From Bacteroides ilei (GTDB lineage: Bacteria; Bacteroidota; Bacteroidia; Bacteroidales; Bacteroidaceae): a stretch of 64,000 nucleotides of DNA. The position numbers and the translations under genes are program-made. The notes under the pieces are model-generated. The model ran no database searches, was not told the DNA's origin, and saw nothing but the letters and a program-made list of their open reading frames with translations. The stretch lies in NCBI RefSeq assembly GCF_900128495.1, contig NZ_LT635801.1:62001-126000 (forward strand), read 5' to 3'. This document shows positions 45,116-54,005 of the stretch, piece after piece (the first letter of the stretch is position 1; every line of letters begins with the position of its first letter).

Positions 45116-45424
45116 ATGAATAGACTGGAATTTGAAGAATTGGAATTGCAGGTACAACAAAGCGGCCTGCCGTTGAAGTCGTACCTGCAACAGATAGGTG
45201 TAAGTTATTCAACCTATCATTACTGGCGTAGAAAATGTTCGGTTGACAGGAACAGTATCAAACAAGAGCTGGTTCCCATCAGTCTTAAACAGTCAGTCAT
45301 GGAATCGTCCCCTGAAGGACAAGTGCCGCATGGTGTGTCCGTTCTGTTTCCCAACGGTCTTCGTGCCCACTTCGGGAACGGGTCAGAAGAGATACTGATG
45401 GAGCTGTTCACCCAAAGTCTTTGA
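45116..45424 (+). CDS. tnpA: IS66 TnpA-like accessory protein
   Basis: A 102-residue protein in the first position of an IS66 operon. It begins MNRLEFEELELQVQQSGLPL and has a helix-turn-helix-like segment SYLQQIGVSYSTYHYWRRK, as in IS66 TnpA proteins that bind DNA and assist transposition. The C-terminal part (VSVLFPNGLRAHFGNGSEE) is the usual beta segment. It is followed 7 bases later by tnpB. The start follows a strong RNA hairpin (45063-45110) that probably limits its translation. Confidence 0.85.
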   Translation: MNRLEFEELELQVQQSGLPLKSYLQQIGVSYSTYHYWRRKCSVDRNSIKQELVPISLKQSVMESSPEGQVPHGVSVLFPNGLRAHFGNGSEEILMELFTQSL

Positions 45425-45431
45425 GGCGGCC

Positions 45432-45800
45432 ATGTTTAACCTGAACGACACGATGCGCTACTTCCTGTATCCTGGCAGGACAGATATGCGCAAGGGTATC
45501 AGTTCGCTGTGCGGAGTGGTGCATGAGAAGATGAACAGCGAAGTGAAGAACGGGGATGTCTTCATCTTCATCGGTTCCAGCCGCAGGCTCATGAAACTGC
45601 TTCATGCGGAAGACGGAGGTATGGTGATGTATGTAAAACGCCTGGAGGCGGGCCGCTTCAAACTGCCGGAGTACGATCCCCAATCAAACAGCTATCCCAT
45701 GGAATGGCGCGACCTGGTGATGATGGTCGAGGGCATTCAGGAAAATCCGCAGCAGAGGCTCCGGCGCCTGAGGGCAGAGCGCAAGGAATATCATGTATAA
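45432..45800 (+). CDS. tnpB: IS66 TnpB (Orf2-like) protein
   Basis: A 122-residue IS66 TnpB. The family core is clear: MFNLNDTMRYFLYPGRTDMR, KGISSLCGVV then GDVFIFIGSSRRLMKLLHAE, and LEAGRFKLPEY. TnpB is needed for IS66 transposition in vivo, though its biochemical role is not settled. It lies 7 bases after tnpA and 79 bases before tnpC. Its GC content is higher than that of the SusC/SusD genes to the left. Confidence 0.9.
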   Translation: MFNLNDTMRYFLYPGRTDMRKGISSLCGVVHEKMNSEVKNGDVFIFIGSSRRLMKLLHAEDGGMVMYVKRLEAGRFKLPEYDPQSNSYPMEWRDLVMMVEGIQENPQQRLRRLRAERKEYHV

Positions 45801-45879
45801 TATGCTTCCGGAGTGAACAAAAGTGCGGATATTATTGTGTAATCCGCTTATATTTAGTATATTTACATAAACAAAACAG

Positions 45880-47508
45880 ATGCGGACAATGGAAGAAAAG
45901 GATATACTGCTCAAGACGATAGAAGGGCTGAATGCCTCCATTGCTTCATTGTCTGCCACTAATAAGGATCAGGCGGAACAGATTAAGAATCTGCAGGAAC
46001 GAATCAAAGAGCTGACGGCTCAGATTGCATGGCTGAACCGCCAGCTCTTTGGGCGTAAGACAGAAAAGCTTCCCATATATAGTCCCGATATGCTTGACCT
46101 TTTTGCCGAAGAGTTTGCCGGACTCCGGCATCAGGCGGAAGAAAAGCGGGACGAGGCCGTGGAGCAGATAGAAAAGGAACCAGTGGAAGTCCGGAAGCAG
46201 AAGCGTCAGAACCGCAAAATGACAGAGGAACTGCCCGTACTCGAAACCGAGGTTATAGAGCCGGCCGGTGTGGACCTGTCCTTATATCGTAGAATTGGCG
46301 AAGAGGTAACCAAAGTGGTCAAGCACAAACCGGGGATGCTCTATGTCAAGGAAATCATCCGTCCCAAATATGCGCTCAAGGACAGCACCCGGCTTCCTCC
46401 CGCAGGGCAGAAAGGCGTGGAGATTGCCCCCATGCCGCTGATGCCCGTCGACAAGTGCATCGCCGACACCAGCCTGCTTGCCGAGATACTGCTTCAGAAG
46501 TATGAATATCACGTCCCGTTCTACCGGCAGATACAGCAGTACCGGCATCTTGGGATGAAAGGCCTTACGGAAAGTACGCTGGACGGATGGTTCAAAAAAA
46601 CGGTGGAGCTGCTCAGGCCTCTGTATGAGGAGCTCAAGAAGGAAGTCTTTTCCTGCGACTATGTACAGGCGGACGAAACCACTGTTCCGGTCATCAACAA
46701 GGAAAAGCACAGGGCCGACAAGGAATACCTGTGGATGGTAAGGTCGGTCATGAAGAAACTGGTCATCTTCCATTACGACCAGGGATGGCGTGCCGGAGCG
46801 GTCATCGAATCCGTGGCAAATCAATATCACTTCAAGGGTTATCTTCAATGCGATGGTTTTGCAGGCTATGAGACAGCCTTCAGGACCAACCCCGACGTGC
46901 GGCTGCTCAACTGCCTGGTGCATATCCGCCGTCATTTTGAACAGGCTCTGGATGAAAACCGGGAGATGGCCGAACATGGCCTGACCCAGCATATTTACCG
47001 GATTGAACACTGCTGCGATAAGGCGGGCCTGTCGTACGACGAGCGGAAGACGAAGCGCCGGGAACTGGCCGGACCTGTCATGGATGCCATGAGAGTATGG
47101 ATGGAGACAGAAGGAATTAAATACAGTCCAAGTTCTTTGACAGGCAAGGCCATAACATATGCCTATACCAAATGGGATAATATTATGAGATGTCTGGACG
47201 ATGGCCGCCTGTACTGGGACAACAATCTGGCGGAAAATGTCCAACGGCCCATCACTCTGAGCAGAAAAAATTTTCTCTTCTGTGGTAATCACGAAGCTGC
47301 GGTTAATATGTCTGTCATATGTTCTCTGCTGGCCACATGTAAGGCGCACGGGGTAAATCCCAGGGTATACCTGAACGATGTTATCGCACAAATGCCTTAT
47401 CACAAAAAGGCAACCCAAGAAGAACTTTTGAATCTACTTCCACATAAATGGAAGTTGAAACATCCGGAATGTGTACTGACAAGGCAAAAGGAGGAATCTT
47501 GTAACTGA
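45880..47508 (+). CDS. tnpC: IS66 transposase TnpC
   Basis: A 542-residue DDE transposase. The N-terminus is a leucine-zipper-like coiled coil (about 1-55: SLSATNKDQAEQIKNLQERI). Next are LNRQLFGRKTEKLP, the zinc-finger-like/IS66 linker, and the catalytic core with CDYVQADETTVPVIN (first Asp), YLQCDGFAGYETAF (second Asp) and YWDNNLAENVQRPI (final acidic residue). The C-terminal cap SVICSLLATCKAHGVNPRVY is typical of the family. It is full length, so element 1 may be active. Confidence 0.92.
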   Translation: MRTMEEKDILLKTIEGLNASIASLSATNKDQAEQIKNLQERIKELTAQIAWLNRQLFGRKTEKLPIYSPDMLDLFAEEFAGLRHQAEEKRDEAVEQIEKEPVEVRKQKRQNRKMTEELPVLETEVIEPAGVDLSLYRRIGEEVTKVVKHKPGMLYVKEIIRPKYALKDSTRLPPAGQKGVEIAPMPLMPVDKCIADTSLLAEILLQKYEYHVPFYRQIQQYRHLGMKGLTESTLDGWFKKTVELLRPLYEELKKEVFSCDYVQADETTVPVINKEKHRADKEYLWMVRSVMKKLVIFHYDQGWRAGAVIESVANQYHFKGYLQCDGFAGYETAFRTNPDVRLLNCLVHIRRHFEQALDENREMAEHGLTQHIYRIEHCCDKAGLSYDERKTKRRELAGPVMDAMRVWMETEGIKYSPSSLTGKAITYAYTKWDNIMRCLDDGRLYWDNNLAENVQRPITLSRKNFLFCGNHEAAVNMSVICSLLATCKAHGVNPRVYLNDVIAQMPYHKKATQEELLNLLPHKWKLKHPECVLTRQKEESCN

Positions 47509-47693
47509 TATAAATTGTAACATATGTGCTTGACAATATTTTTAAAGAACTCATTTAATTTATCGCCAATGCGGGTTTACATAAGCTAATTATTCGAGAA
47601 TAATTGTAGAAATATATTATATTTGCAAAAGAGAATCCTTTCGTTGATATTATGACAATAAACATTTTTAACGTAACCATACTATTTTCCGCC

Positions 47694-47724
47694 TTGACGC
47701 ACATTATTCACAAACCTACCTTTG
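47694..47724 (+). promoter_or_regulatory. promoter of IS66 element 2
   Basis: TTG (47694-47696), a 20-base spacer and TACCTTTG (47717-47724) match the Bacteroides -33/-7 consensus. It lies just inside the left inverted repeat and 22 bases before the tnpA ATG at 47746. Confidence 0.7.
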
Positions 47725-47745
47725 CGCCATAACCAAATAACAACA

Positions 47746-48120
47746 ATGATTATGGCGAAAGAAAAAGTAAACTATCAGGAGGTATATGACCTCTATCAGT
47801 TATGCAGCGAGACCAAGGATCTTCGGGAGTTCTGTGCTGATTATGGAGTAAACTACGACAAGTTCATGAACTGGCAGCGTCATCAACTGTGGAGCGAGAA
47901 GTTAGGCAAGACTGTTCATGTAGAACAACCTAAGGTTGCCAAAGTCCAGATAACCGGCAAGCCTTGCAACAGTCCAACTGTAAAGTTGGAAGTGAAACAG
48001 CCTGAAGGTGAATCTCCAATTAAGTGGGTAAAACTGCAATTGACATCCGGAGCGACACTGTTTCTGAGAAACACCACAGTTCTTGATTTGAGTCTGTTGC
48101 TTAATAAAATGATAGGATGA
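47746..48120 (+). CDS. tnpA: IS66 TnpA-like accessory protein (element 2)
   Basis: About 124 residues from the ATG at 47746 (MIMAKEKVNYQEVYDLYQLC); the in-frame TTG at 47722 is part of the -7 box and is not a real start, and the ATG at 47752 is an alternative. The N-terminal half is a helix-turn-helix-like segment (FCADYGVNYDKFMNWQRHQL), the C-terminal half a beta segment (WVKLQLTSGATLFLRNTTVL). It has the position, size and layout of TnpA in IS66 operons but shares little with the TnpA at 45116. The stop is followed by tnpB after one base. Confidence 0.8.
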   Translation: MIMAKEKVNYQEVYDLYQLCSETKDLREFCADYGVNYDKFMNWQRHQLWSEKLGKTVHVEQPKVAKVQITGKPCNSPTVKLEVKQPEGESPIKWVKLQLTSGATLFLRNTTVLDLSLLLNKMIG

Positions 48121-48121
48121 T

Positions 48122-48466
48122 ATGCTTGGACTGAGTGCTAACCTGAACTATTACCTGTTCAACGGTAATGTGGATTTGCGGAAAGGAATCTTCCGTCTGT
48201 GTGAGAGTATAAGGGAAGATATGTCACTTGACCCGAGTGATGCATCCAATGTATATATGTTCATGTCCCGTAACCGCAAGGTCGTGAAGATACTTCATTA
48301 CGAACGTGGTTTTTATGTGCTTTACGAGAAACGTCCTATCATGGGGAGATTCAAGAAACCGGTGTTTGATGAGGTCTCCAAATGCTACCGGATACAATGG
48401 TCGGACATGGCCTATCTTACGGAGAGTATTGTAGTCGACAAGATGTATGTCAGTCCTAAAGAGTAA
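48122..48466 (+). CDS. tnpB: IS66 TnpB (element 2)
   Basis: A 114-residue TnpB with MLGLSANLNYYLFNGNVDLR, KGIFRLCESI, NVYMFMSRNRKVVKILHYER and IMGRFKKPVF, the same blocks as the TnpB of element 1 but strongly diverged. It starts one base after the tnpA stop, indicating translational coupling. Confidence 0.88.
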   Translation: MLGLSANLNYYLFNGNVDLRKGIFRLCESIREDMSLDPSDASNVYMFMSRNRKVVKILHYERGFYVLYEKRPIMGRFKKPVFDEVSKCYRIQWSDMAYLTESIVVDKMYVSPKE

Positions 48467-48553
48467 TATTAATGCATTGATTATCAATAAAATAATGCAA
48501 AAATAATTGATAAAAAGTTTGCGTAACTGCTTGATTTTTCGTACCTTTATATC

Positions 48554-50332
48554 ATGATTGATGAAAGAGCATACGAGTTACTTTGCTGCCAGCTGGGTCT
48601 GGCGAATGAAGAAAAGGCAGGGCTCCGCAAACAGAATAAAGAACTGATTGCGAGGCTTGAGTCTATTGAAAAATCCAACAGGGAGAACTCAAAGGCTCTG
48701 ATTGATACAATCAATGATCTCAAAGATTCCCTCGAAAAGCAATCAACCACGGTTGAACATTACAGGAAAGAAATAGAACTTATGAGAAAGCAGCTTGAGG
48801 CAAAAGACGAGGTGAACATGATGCTGGCAAATGAGATATCCAATCTCAGGCTTCAGCTTGAGGATAGCAGGAAACATCGTTTCGGCCGTACCTCCGAGCA
48901 AAGAAGGCTGCTGAACAACCGTAACATTGACAAGTCTGCGATGGAGAAGTCCGAGTATGACGGCTCTGATAAGAAAGATGATAATAATAAGGCAGATGGT
49001 AACGGTACTGGCAGCAATACCTCTTCCGGTAACGTACCTGCACAGAACTGCAGGCCTTCAAGGAAAAAGGAAACAGCTCCCCGTGCAGAAAAGACCAGGC
49101 TGAAGGTGGATAAGGTAGTTGTTCATGAAATAGAAGACTATTATCAGCTTCCTGAAGGTGCAAGGTTTATGAACCGCAACGGTATGCCTGATGTGTGGGA
49201 ATACAGGGTTGTAGAACATGTAAGGGCTCATAACGTGGAGCATGTGTACAAGGTGGCAAGGGTAAAGCTTGCAGACGGCACTTTCACAAGCACCATGGAG
49301 CATCCCTTGAAAAACCTTGGAGGAATCTTCTCCCCTGATTTGCTTGCCCGTCTGCTTTGTCTGAAATATGACTTCAGCATGCCTGAAAATAGACAGATAA
49401 GGCTGCTTGCAAGAGAAGGTATCCATATAAGCAACACCACGCTGAACAGCTATATCCATAACGGAATCGCCAAACTAAAGGAATTTATCGGAGATGCATT
49501 CAAGGAGTTTGTACAGAGGGCAAAATACCTTATGGTTGATGAGACTACCGAACTCGTTGGAGTTGAAACACCGGAAGGTAAGGCTTACAGGAGAAAGTAC
49601 TTATGGGCTTTCTTTGCAAAGCATATAAAGATGGTCTATTATCACTATAACAACGGCAGCAGGTCTTCCGATACGGCAAAGTCGTTCCTGGAATATTTTA
49701 TGGGAACCATATCCACTGACGGATATACGGTTTACAGGATGTTTGACGGAGAAGCCTCAAAGGTGCTTCACATAGGATGCTGGACGCACTGCAGGAGGTT
49801 GTGGGTTGATGCCTTGCCTTCAGACAGAACTGCGATGGATATAATAGACCCTATCGGTGATATGTTCAGAAATGAAGACTTGTTCCGCACAATGAAACTC
49901 AGCGGTGAGCAGATTAAGGAAAAAAGACTTAAACTTACAGGACCGATTCTTGAACGTATCCATCATAAGGTGGTCATGATGATGCAGGATACCAAACTCA
50001 TGGCAAACGAACTGATGAGAAAGGCTGTGAACTATACGTTAAACCAGTGGAAATCCCTGAAAAATATCCTCAAGGACGGTGCAGCGGAAATATCGAACAA
50101 CCTCTGTGAGCAAAGGATGAAACCTGTAAAGCTGCTGCTCAAAAACTGTATGAATATCGGCAGTGAGGATGCGGCAGAAAACTCGGCATTCATCTTCTCG
50201 CTGATAGAAAGCTGTAAGTTGAACGATATAGACCCTCAAGATTACCTGAAGCACTTGTTTGAATGTATTCTTCATGGTAAGGTCTGCGACAAGAAGACTC
50301 TTCTGCCATGTTTTTATAAACCGGAATGTTAA
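48554..50332 (+). CDS. tnpC: IS66 transposase TnpC (element 2)
   Basis: A 592-residue transposase. A long N-terminal coiled coil (about 1-115) contains LEDSRKHRFGRTSEQRRLLN, the IS66 landmark. An Asn/Asp/Gly/Ser-rich linker (about 130-165) follows, then the catalytic core: AKYLMVDETTELVGVE (first Asp), GTISTDGYTVYRMFDG (second Asp) and GAAEISNNLCEQRMKPVKLL (Glu-containing last block). The C-terminal cap SAFIFSLIESCKLNDIDPQD matches the family. It ends 87 bases before the right terminal repeat. Confidence 0.92.
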   Translation: MIDERAYELLCCQLGLANEEKAGLRKQNKELIARLESIEKSNRENSKALIDTINDLKDSLEKQSTTVEHYRKEIELMRKQLEAKDEVNMMLANEISNLRLQLEDSRKHRFGRTSEQRRLLNNRNIDKSAMEKSEYDGSDKKDDNNKADGNGTGSNTSSGNVPAQNCRPSRKKETAPRAEKTRLKVDKVVVHEIEDYYQLPEGARFMNRNGMPDVWEYRVVEHVRAHNVEHVYKVARVKLADGTFTSTMEHPLKNLGGIFSPDLLARLLCLKYDFSMPENRQIRLLAREGIHISNTTLNSYIHNGIAKLKEFIGDAFKEFVQRAKYLMVDETTELVGVETPEGKAYRRKYLWAFFAKHIKMVYYHYNNGSRSSDTAKSFLEYFMGTISTDGYTVYRMFDGEASKVLHIGCWTHCRRLWVDALPSDRTAMDIIDPIGDMFRNEDLFRTMKLSGEQIKEKRLKLTGPILERIHHKVVMMMQDTKLMANELMRKAVNYTLNQWKSLKNILKDGAAEISNNLCEQRMKPVKLLLKNCMNIGSEDAAENSAFIFSLIESCKLNDIDPQDYLKHLFECILHGKVCDKKTLLPCFYKPEC

Positions 50333-50734
50333 AACAAAAATATTTTCTCGCGGACATTTTTATTTTATCGGCTGAAAAACAGCCGATAAAATTGTCGTGG
50401 CGGGAAATAGTATGCTTACAAAAGGAAAGTGAGTTTGCTTAACTTTCGTGGGTAGGTTATCCCATTCCGATGAATCAATGCGTAGAGGGAGTACCAGTCG
50501 GAGGGTACTCTATATAACAAACGAAACGCGAGAGTTACTTCAGGGGTTGAGACCGATTAGCATAAGCCCGGTTACCATTCAGCGACAGAGGTTAACGAGA
50601 TTGCACCGCTGCATATAACAACAATGTTTTTATCCGTCTAAGGGTAATGGCTCTGTGGTTATATGCAGTGTTTTGTGTATGTATGCCTCACATTGCAAAG
50701 CGTCTGTATTCAGAGGTTATGTTGAACATAAACA
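50333..50734. other. gene-free region: end of IS66 element 2 and integrase leader
   Basis: No gene is visible in these 402 bases. They contain a strong terminator (50363-50391: ttttatcggctg and cagccgataaaa), the right IS66 repeat ending at 50419, then about 315 bases of GC-balanced sequence with several hairpins. One is agtacc/ggtact near 50500; another is an 11-bp perfect inverted repeat, ctgcatataac (50609-50619) and gttatatgcag (50658-50668). The left attachment site of the mobilizable element probably lies here; without the right end I cannot define it. Confidence 0.55.
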
Positions 50735-50743
50735 ATGAATGCA

Positions 50744-52237
50744 ATGGAAAAACTGACAAAATCCATGTCCCTTTTCAAAGAACGTAACTGTTCTGTTTCT
50801 ATCGTGTTGGACTCACGTACTCGCAGAAAAAATGCGTATGAGTTTCCATTATCTCTTCGTTTCACGGTAGACCGCAAATTTTTTTATTTCACAGTTGGAA
50901 GTTCTTTTACTGAAAGAAAGTTTTCAGATATTTGTAATGCAACTAAATGTAAGAGCGAGAACTACAGACTTCAAAAAGAGTGGAAAGATACACTTATTCC
51001 CAAATACAAAGAAATTCTGATGAATTTGAATAAAGGTGGTATTCTGACATTTGAAATGGTACGTCAATGTATCATGGGAGAAGAAGTCGCAACACCCAAT
51101 GAAGAAACAAATAAACCACAATCTTTTATTGGCATATGGGAAGAAATCATTAGTGGATTACGAACAGACGATGATGGTGCACGCTTTACTACAGCAGAGA
51201 GTTATGAGTGCGCACTCAAATCATTAAGAAAGATACTCGGACCAAATATGATTAAAGGATTTTGCATTAGTGCAGCAGAAATTCAGAAGTGGAAGGACGG
51301 AATGCATAATGGAGTAAAAGATGAGAATGGGAAGATAATAGGAAAAATCAGTGATACTACCGCAGGGATATATTTACGCTGTTGTCGTGCCGTATGGAAT
51401 AAGTGTGTACATGAAGGCTATCTCAAAGATGTTCCTTATCCTTTCTCTAACAAGAAGGAGAAAGGGCTTGTAAGTATTCCTAAGAGTGCAAAACGCAAAC
51501 AAAGTTTCCTGAATGTTAATCAAATGACAGAACTATATAACCTCTTTGTATCCAAGAAATATCCCGAATATTGGTCAGAAGAATATACCAAACGCGCTCA
51601 CTACTCATTAGGATTGTTTCTTGCCCAGTATTTGTGTAATGGGTTCAATATGGCAGATGCAGGGCGATTGACTTACGATAATTATTATTATCAGACACAT
51701 GGCAAAGCTTTCCGCTTCAACCGTAAGAAAACTTCCCGAAGAAGTACTGATGGTTCCGAAGTAATCGTTCCTATCATACCTCCTTTACAATATATTTTAG
51801 ATGAAGTGGCTGCACCTCCGACCCGAGGCGGTTTGGTCTTTCCCCACATATTAAAAGGAGCTGAAACAGAAGAACTGCGTCGCAAATATACGATGCAGGA
51901 AAACTCTAATGTGAAAGACCGTATCATCAAAATATGTCACGAAGCACTGAATTGGGATAAATCCATCTGTCCGTCTGGTACATGGTGCCGTCATTCGTTT
52001 GCCACGAACCTACATAATGCCGGAGTAGATATGGATTATATTTCTGAAAGCATGGGACACGCTTCTTCTGATCATGCAATCACTCAAATATACATTGAGC
52101 ACTATCCACTTGAAATTCAGATGGAAAATAACTCAAAGCTGTTGAATTTGACAAAAACTTCTGAAAGAGATTTGTTATTGGCAAAACTGACGAGTATGTC
52201 CACTGAGGATTTATCCAAATTGTTTAAACGACTATAA
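50744..52237 (+). CDS. tyrosine integrase of the mobilizable element
   Basis: A site-specific recombinase of about 497 residues (start MEKLTKSMSLFKERNCSVSI at 50744; the ATG at 50735 is also possible). An arm-type domain and a SAM-like core-binding domain (about 115-225) precede the catalytic domain. Two usual active-site residues are altered: the first Arg position reads CNGFNMADAGRL (Asn), and the His-x-x-Arg box reads TWCRHSFATNL (Thr for the first His). MGHASSDHAITQIYIEHY keeps Gly-His and the Tyr nucleophile. Loss of the first Arg is known in the CTnDOT integrase, so it is probably active. It heads the element that runs rightward. Confidence 0.9.
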   Translation: MEKLTKSMSLFKERNCSVSIVLDSRTRRKNAYEFPLSLRFTVDRKFFYFTVGSSFTERKFSDICNATKCKSENYRLQKEWKDTLIPKYKEILMNLNKGGILTFEMVRQCIMGEEVATPNEETNKPQSFIGIWEEIISGLRTDDDGARFTTAESYECALKSLRKILGPNMIKGFCISAAEIQKWKDGMHNGVKDENGKIIGKISDTTAGIYLRCCRAVWNKCVHEGYLKDVPYPFSNKKEKGLVSIPKSAKRKQSFLNVNQMTELYNLFVSKKYPEYWSEEYTKRAHYSLGLFLAQYLCNGFNMADAGRLTYDNYYYQTHGKAFRFNRKKTSRRSTDGSEVIVPIIPPLQYILDEVAAPPTRGGLVFPHILKGAETEELRRKYTMQENSNVKDRIIKICHEALNWDKSICPSGTWCRHSFATNLHNAGVDMDYISESMGHASSDHAITQIYIEHYPLEIQMENNSKLLNLTKTSERDLLLAKLTSMSTEDLSKLFKRL

Positions 52238-52250
52238 TACGATTTTAAGG

Positions 52251-53501
52251 ATGATTCATTTCATAGAGAGAATAAGGGACTATTTTACTAGAAAGGATTG
52301 TGCTGATATGGCTATTCGTACTTGGAAATCCGCCAACGAAGAATTGTATGCCAATTTCTGTAAACGCATGGATGCTGTTGGAAAGGGTAACTTATCTGTT
52401 TTGACAGATATGTATCAGATGATGCGGGAATGTACACCGTCAGAAGCTTTGCTGTTATATAACTGGCTTTCTGAACTTATAAACGGAAACGGCAAAAATG
52501 TACAGAATATAGCCAATCAACAATGGGCCGGTAAGTATACAGATATTATAGCCCAATGTATTACCAACAAACGGTTATGGATAGGCATAAACATAAAAAC
52601 GGCTACGGTAGAGCTACTCACATCCCCAAAGTCAGAATTACTTATGGTTCATTCCAAAACACCTCTTGAAATTTGGAGTCGTTTGCCACAGGAAACAAAA
52701 GCCTATTTAACTGGACAGTTGGATGTACTAATGAGAAACAACAAAGGATACTATCTGTTAAGCAATCTTGAAAGAAAAATGGTGTATCAGTTCTTGACGT
52801 ACATTTCCCAAATCATCGTCCTATCCCACGCCGTGTTTGTTGGAGAGTTTGTGGCTAACCTGTACGATTATGTGATAGAGAAAAAGGAGGCCTTAAGTTA
52901 TTGTATGTACTATTTCGTAATATTTGACCACGGCCTTTCACGTATGGCTAAGTTACTTGACCGTCTGTTGAGTAGTGAAGAAGTTGATAATGGAGATATG
53001 CTTCTGATAAAATCGTGTATTGCTTTGCTTGTTAATAAAAGCATAGAGATAGGAACTGAAAGTAAAGCCGAATGGGAAGCAACGGCTGAAGTATGTAATC
53101 CGGATATTTGGAAAGAAGTTATGTTTGCCTTGCGAAAAGTGAAAGGTAAACGTGGAAACAGAAAAATAATACAATCATTGGATGACATCCTTATTGGGGA
53201 TAAGGAACGTATCAAACAAGGCATTTACTCTTTTCTTGAAGAGAACACCGAAGATATAAGCCTTGCCTATTTATTGAAAGCTCTGGTAAAAGCTGGAAGA
53301 ATGAAGGCTTCTATAAGATACATGACATTTCATCGTGCCATCGAACAATTCTACCAGCGACATTACGGACATGACATTCCACAGAAAAGATATGGTGAAA
53401 TCAAAGACATTACATTGACTTCACCTCAAAGAGGAAACAGTTATATCAAAGCAAAACGGATAATAGACCGATGGACAGATTATTTTATAAAAAACGGGTA
53501 G
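52251..53501 (+). CDS. unknown helical protein next to the integrase
   Basis: A 416-residue protein that I do not recognise. It starts 13 bases after the integrase stop, so the two are co-transcribed. There is no signal peptide; the sequence is mostly amphipathic helix, with a moderately hydrophobic central part (FLTYISQIIVLSHAVFVGEF) that could be a buried helix rather than a membrane one. The C-terminal 60 residues are basic (KAKRIIDRWTDYFIKNG). Position beside an integrase in Bacteroides integrative elements suggests a role in integration or excision, or in maintenance, but no motif supports a specific one. Confidence 0.75.
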   Translation: MIHFIERIRDYFTRKDCADMAIRTWKSANEELYANFCKRMDAVGKGNLSVLTDMYQMMRECTPSEALLLYNWLSELINGNGKNVQNIANQQWAGKYTDIIAQCITNKRLWIGINIKTATVELLTSPKSELLMVHSKTPLEIWSRLPQETKAYLTGQLDVLMRNNKGYYLLSNLERKMVYQFLTYISQIIVLSHAVFVGEFVANLYDYVIEKKEALSYCMYYFVIFDHGLSRMAKLLDRLLSSEEVDNGDMLLIKSCIALLVNKSIEIGTESKAEWEATAEVCNPDIWKEVMFALRKVKGKRGNRKIIQSLDDILIGDKERIKQGIYSFLEENTEDISLAYLLKALVKAGRMKASIRYMTFHRAIEQFYQRHYGHDIPQKRYGEIKDITLTSPQRGNSYIKAKRIIDRWTDYFIKNG

Positions 53502-53682
53502 TTGGGAAATCCAGCTATCCGTTTTTACTTTCTGTAAATATCTGTTGTAAATCGGTCGGTTATATTAAGGTATAAATAAGCCGACCAATACGCTGAGTTT
53601 CATACAATACCTTTGCTTGTGAAATCGGTTTCACAGAGTTAAACCGAGGCTTAAAGTATTCAATAACTAAACAAATAAAGGT

Positions 53683-54000
53683 ATGGAAGAAAAATTCAAT
53701 CTAAACCAGTTGCTCCAAAAGCCCATCGCTATGATGACCGGCGAGGAACTTTGTTTTCTAATTACAAAAAGTGTAGAGTCCACAGAAAAAGCTACATCCC
53801 CAATAGCTCCAAAAGGCAACTACTATGGAATAGAGGGTATTGCCCGTGTGTTTGGATGTAGTGTACCTACGGCTAATCGCATTAAAAAGAGCGGTATAAT
53901 CGACAAGGCTATCACACAGATAGGACGAAAAATCGTAGTGGATGCAGACCTTGCATTATCGCTGGCAAAGGAATCGGGTGGTATCCACATTAAAGAGTAA
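53683..54000 (+). CDS. DUF3853-like helix-turn-helix protein
   Basis: A 105-residue protein. The first part (LLQKPIAMMTGEELCFLITK) matches the DUF3853 family of small proteins found in Bacteroides integrative elements. Residues about 45-95 form a winged-helix/MerR-type unit (GIEGIARVFGCSVPTANRIK, then IGRKIVVDADLALSLA) like excisionases and helix-turn-helix-17 proteins. It may direct excision or regulate the following VapE-like gene, whose ATG is 5 bases after this stop. The gap before it holds a ggtcgg...ccgacc inverted repeat (about 53555-53585) and a gtgaaatcggtttcac hairpin, possible operator sites. Confidence 0.8.
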   Translation: MEEKFNLNQLLQKPIAMMTGEELCFLITKSVESTEKATSPIAPKGNYYGIEGIARVFGCSVPTANRIKKSGIIDKAITQIGRKIVVDADLALSLAKESGGIHIKE

Positions 54001-54005
54001 ACAGT

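Larger units (their letters stand above)
45031..47580 (+). mobile_element. IS66-family element 1 (ends approximate)
   Basis: It contains tnpA, tnpB and tnpC in the usual order. The proposed left end is gtaagcattcgg at 45031 and the right end, on the minus strand, gtaaacccgcat at 47580, agreeing mainly in the first six bases. No 8-bp target duplication is visible, so both ends are tentative. Confidence 0.55.
47673..50419 (+). mobile_element. IS66-family element 2
   Basis: The terminal inverted repeats are clear: gtaaccatactattttccgc at 47673 and, on the minus strand from 50419, gtaagcatactatttcccgc. They match at about 18 of 20 positions. The flanking octamers (tttttaac and aaaaggaa) do not match, so no 8-bp duplication is seen. 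It encodes tnpA, tnpB and tnpC that differ from those of element 1. Confidence 0.88.

Noticed and set aside
46282..47418. Minus-strand open frame of 378 codons inside IS66 element 1
   Set aside because: It is an antisense shadow of tnpC, which has all family motifs.
47581..47672. Possible promoter or gene between the two IS66 elements
   Set aside because: A TATATTTG box is at 47618-47625, but no -33 box lies at the right distance and no frame follows before the next element.
50609..50668. Retron-like msr/msd RNA with flanking inverted repeats
   Set aside because: There is an 11-bp inverted repeat, but no reverse transcriptase gene anywhere in the window.
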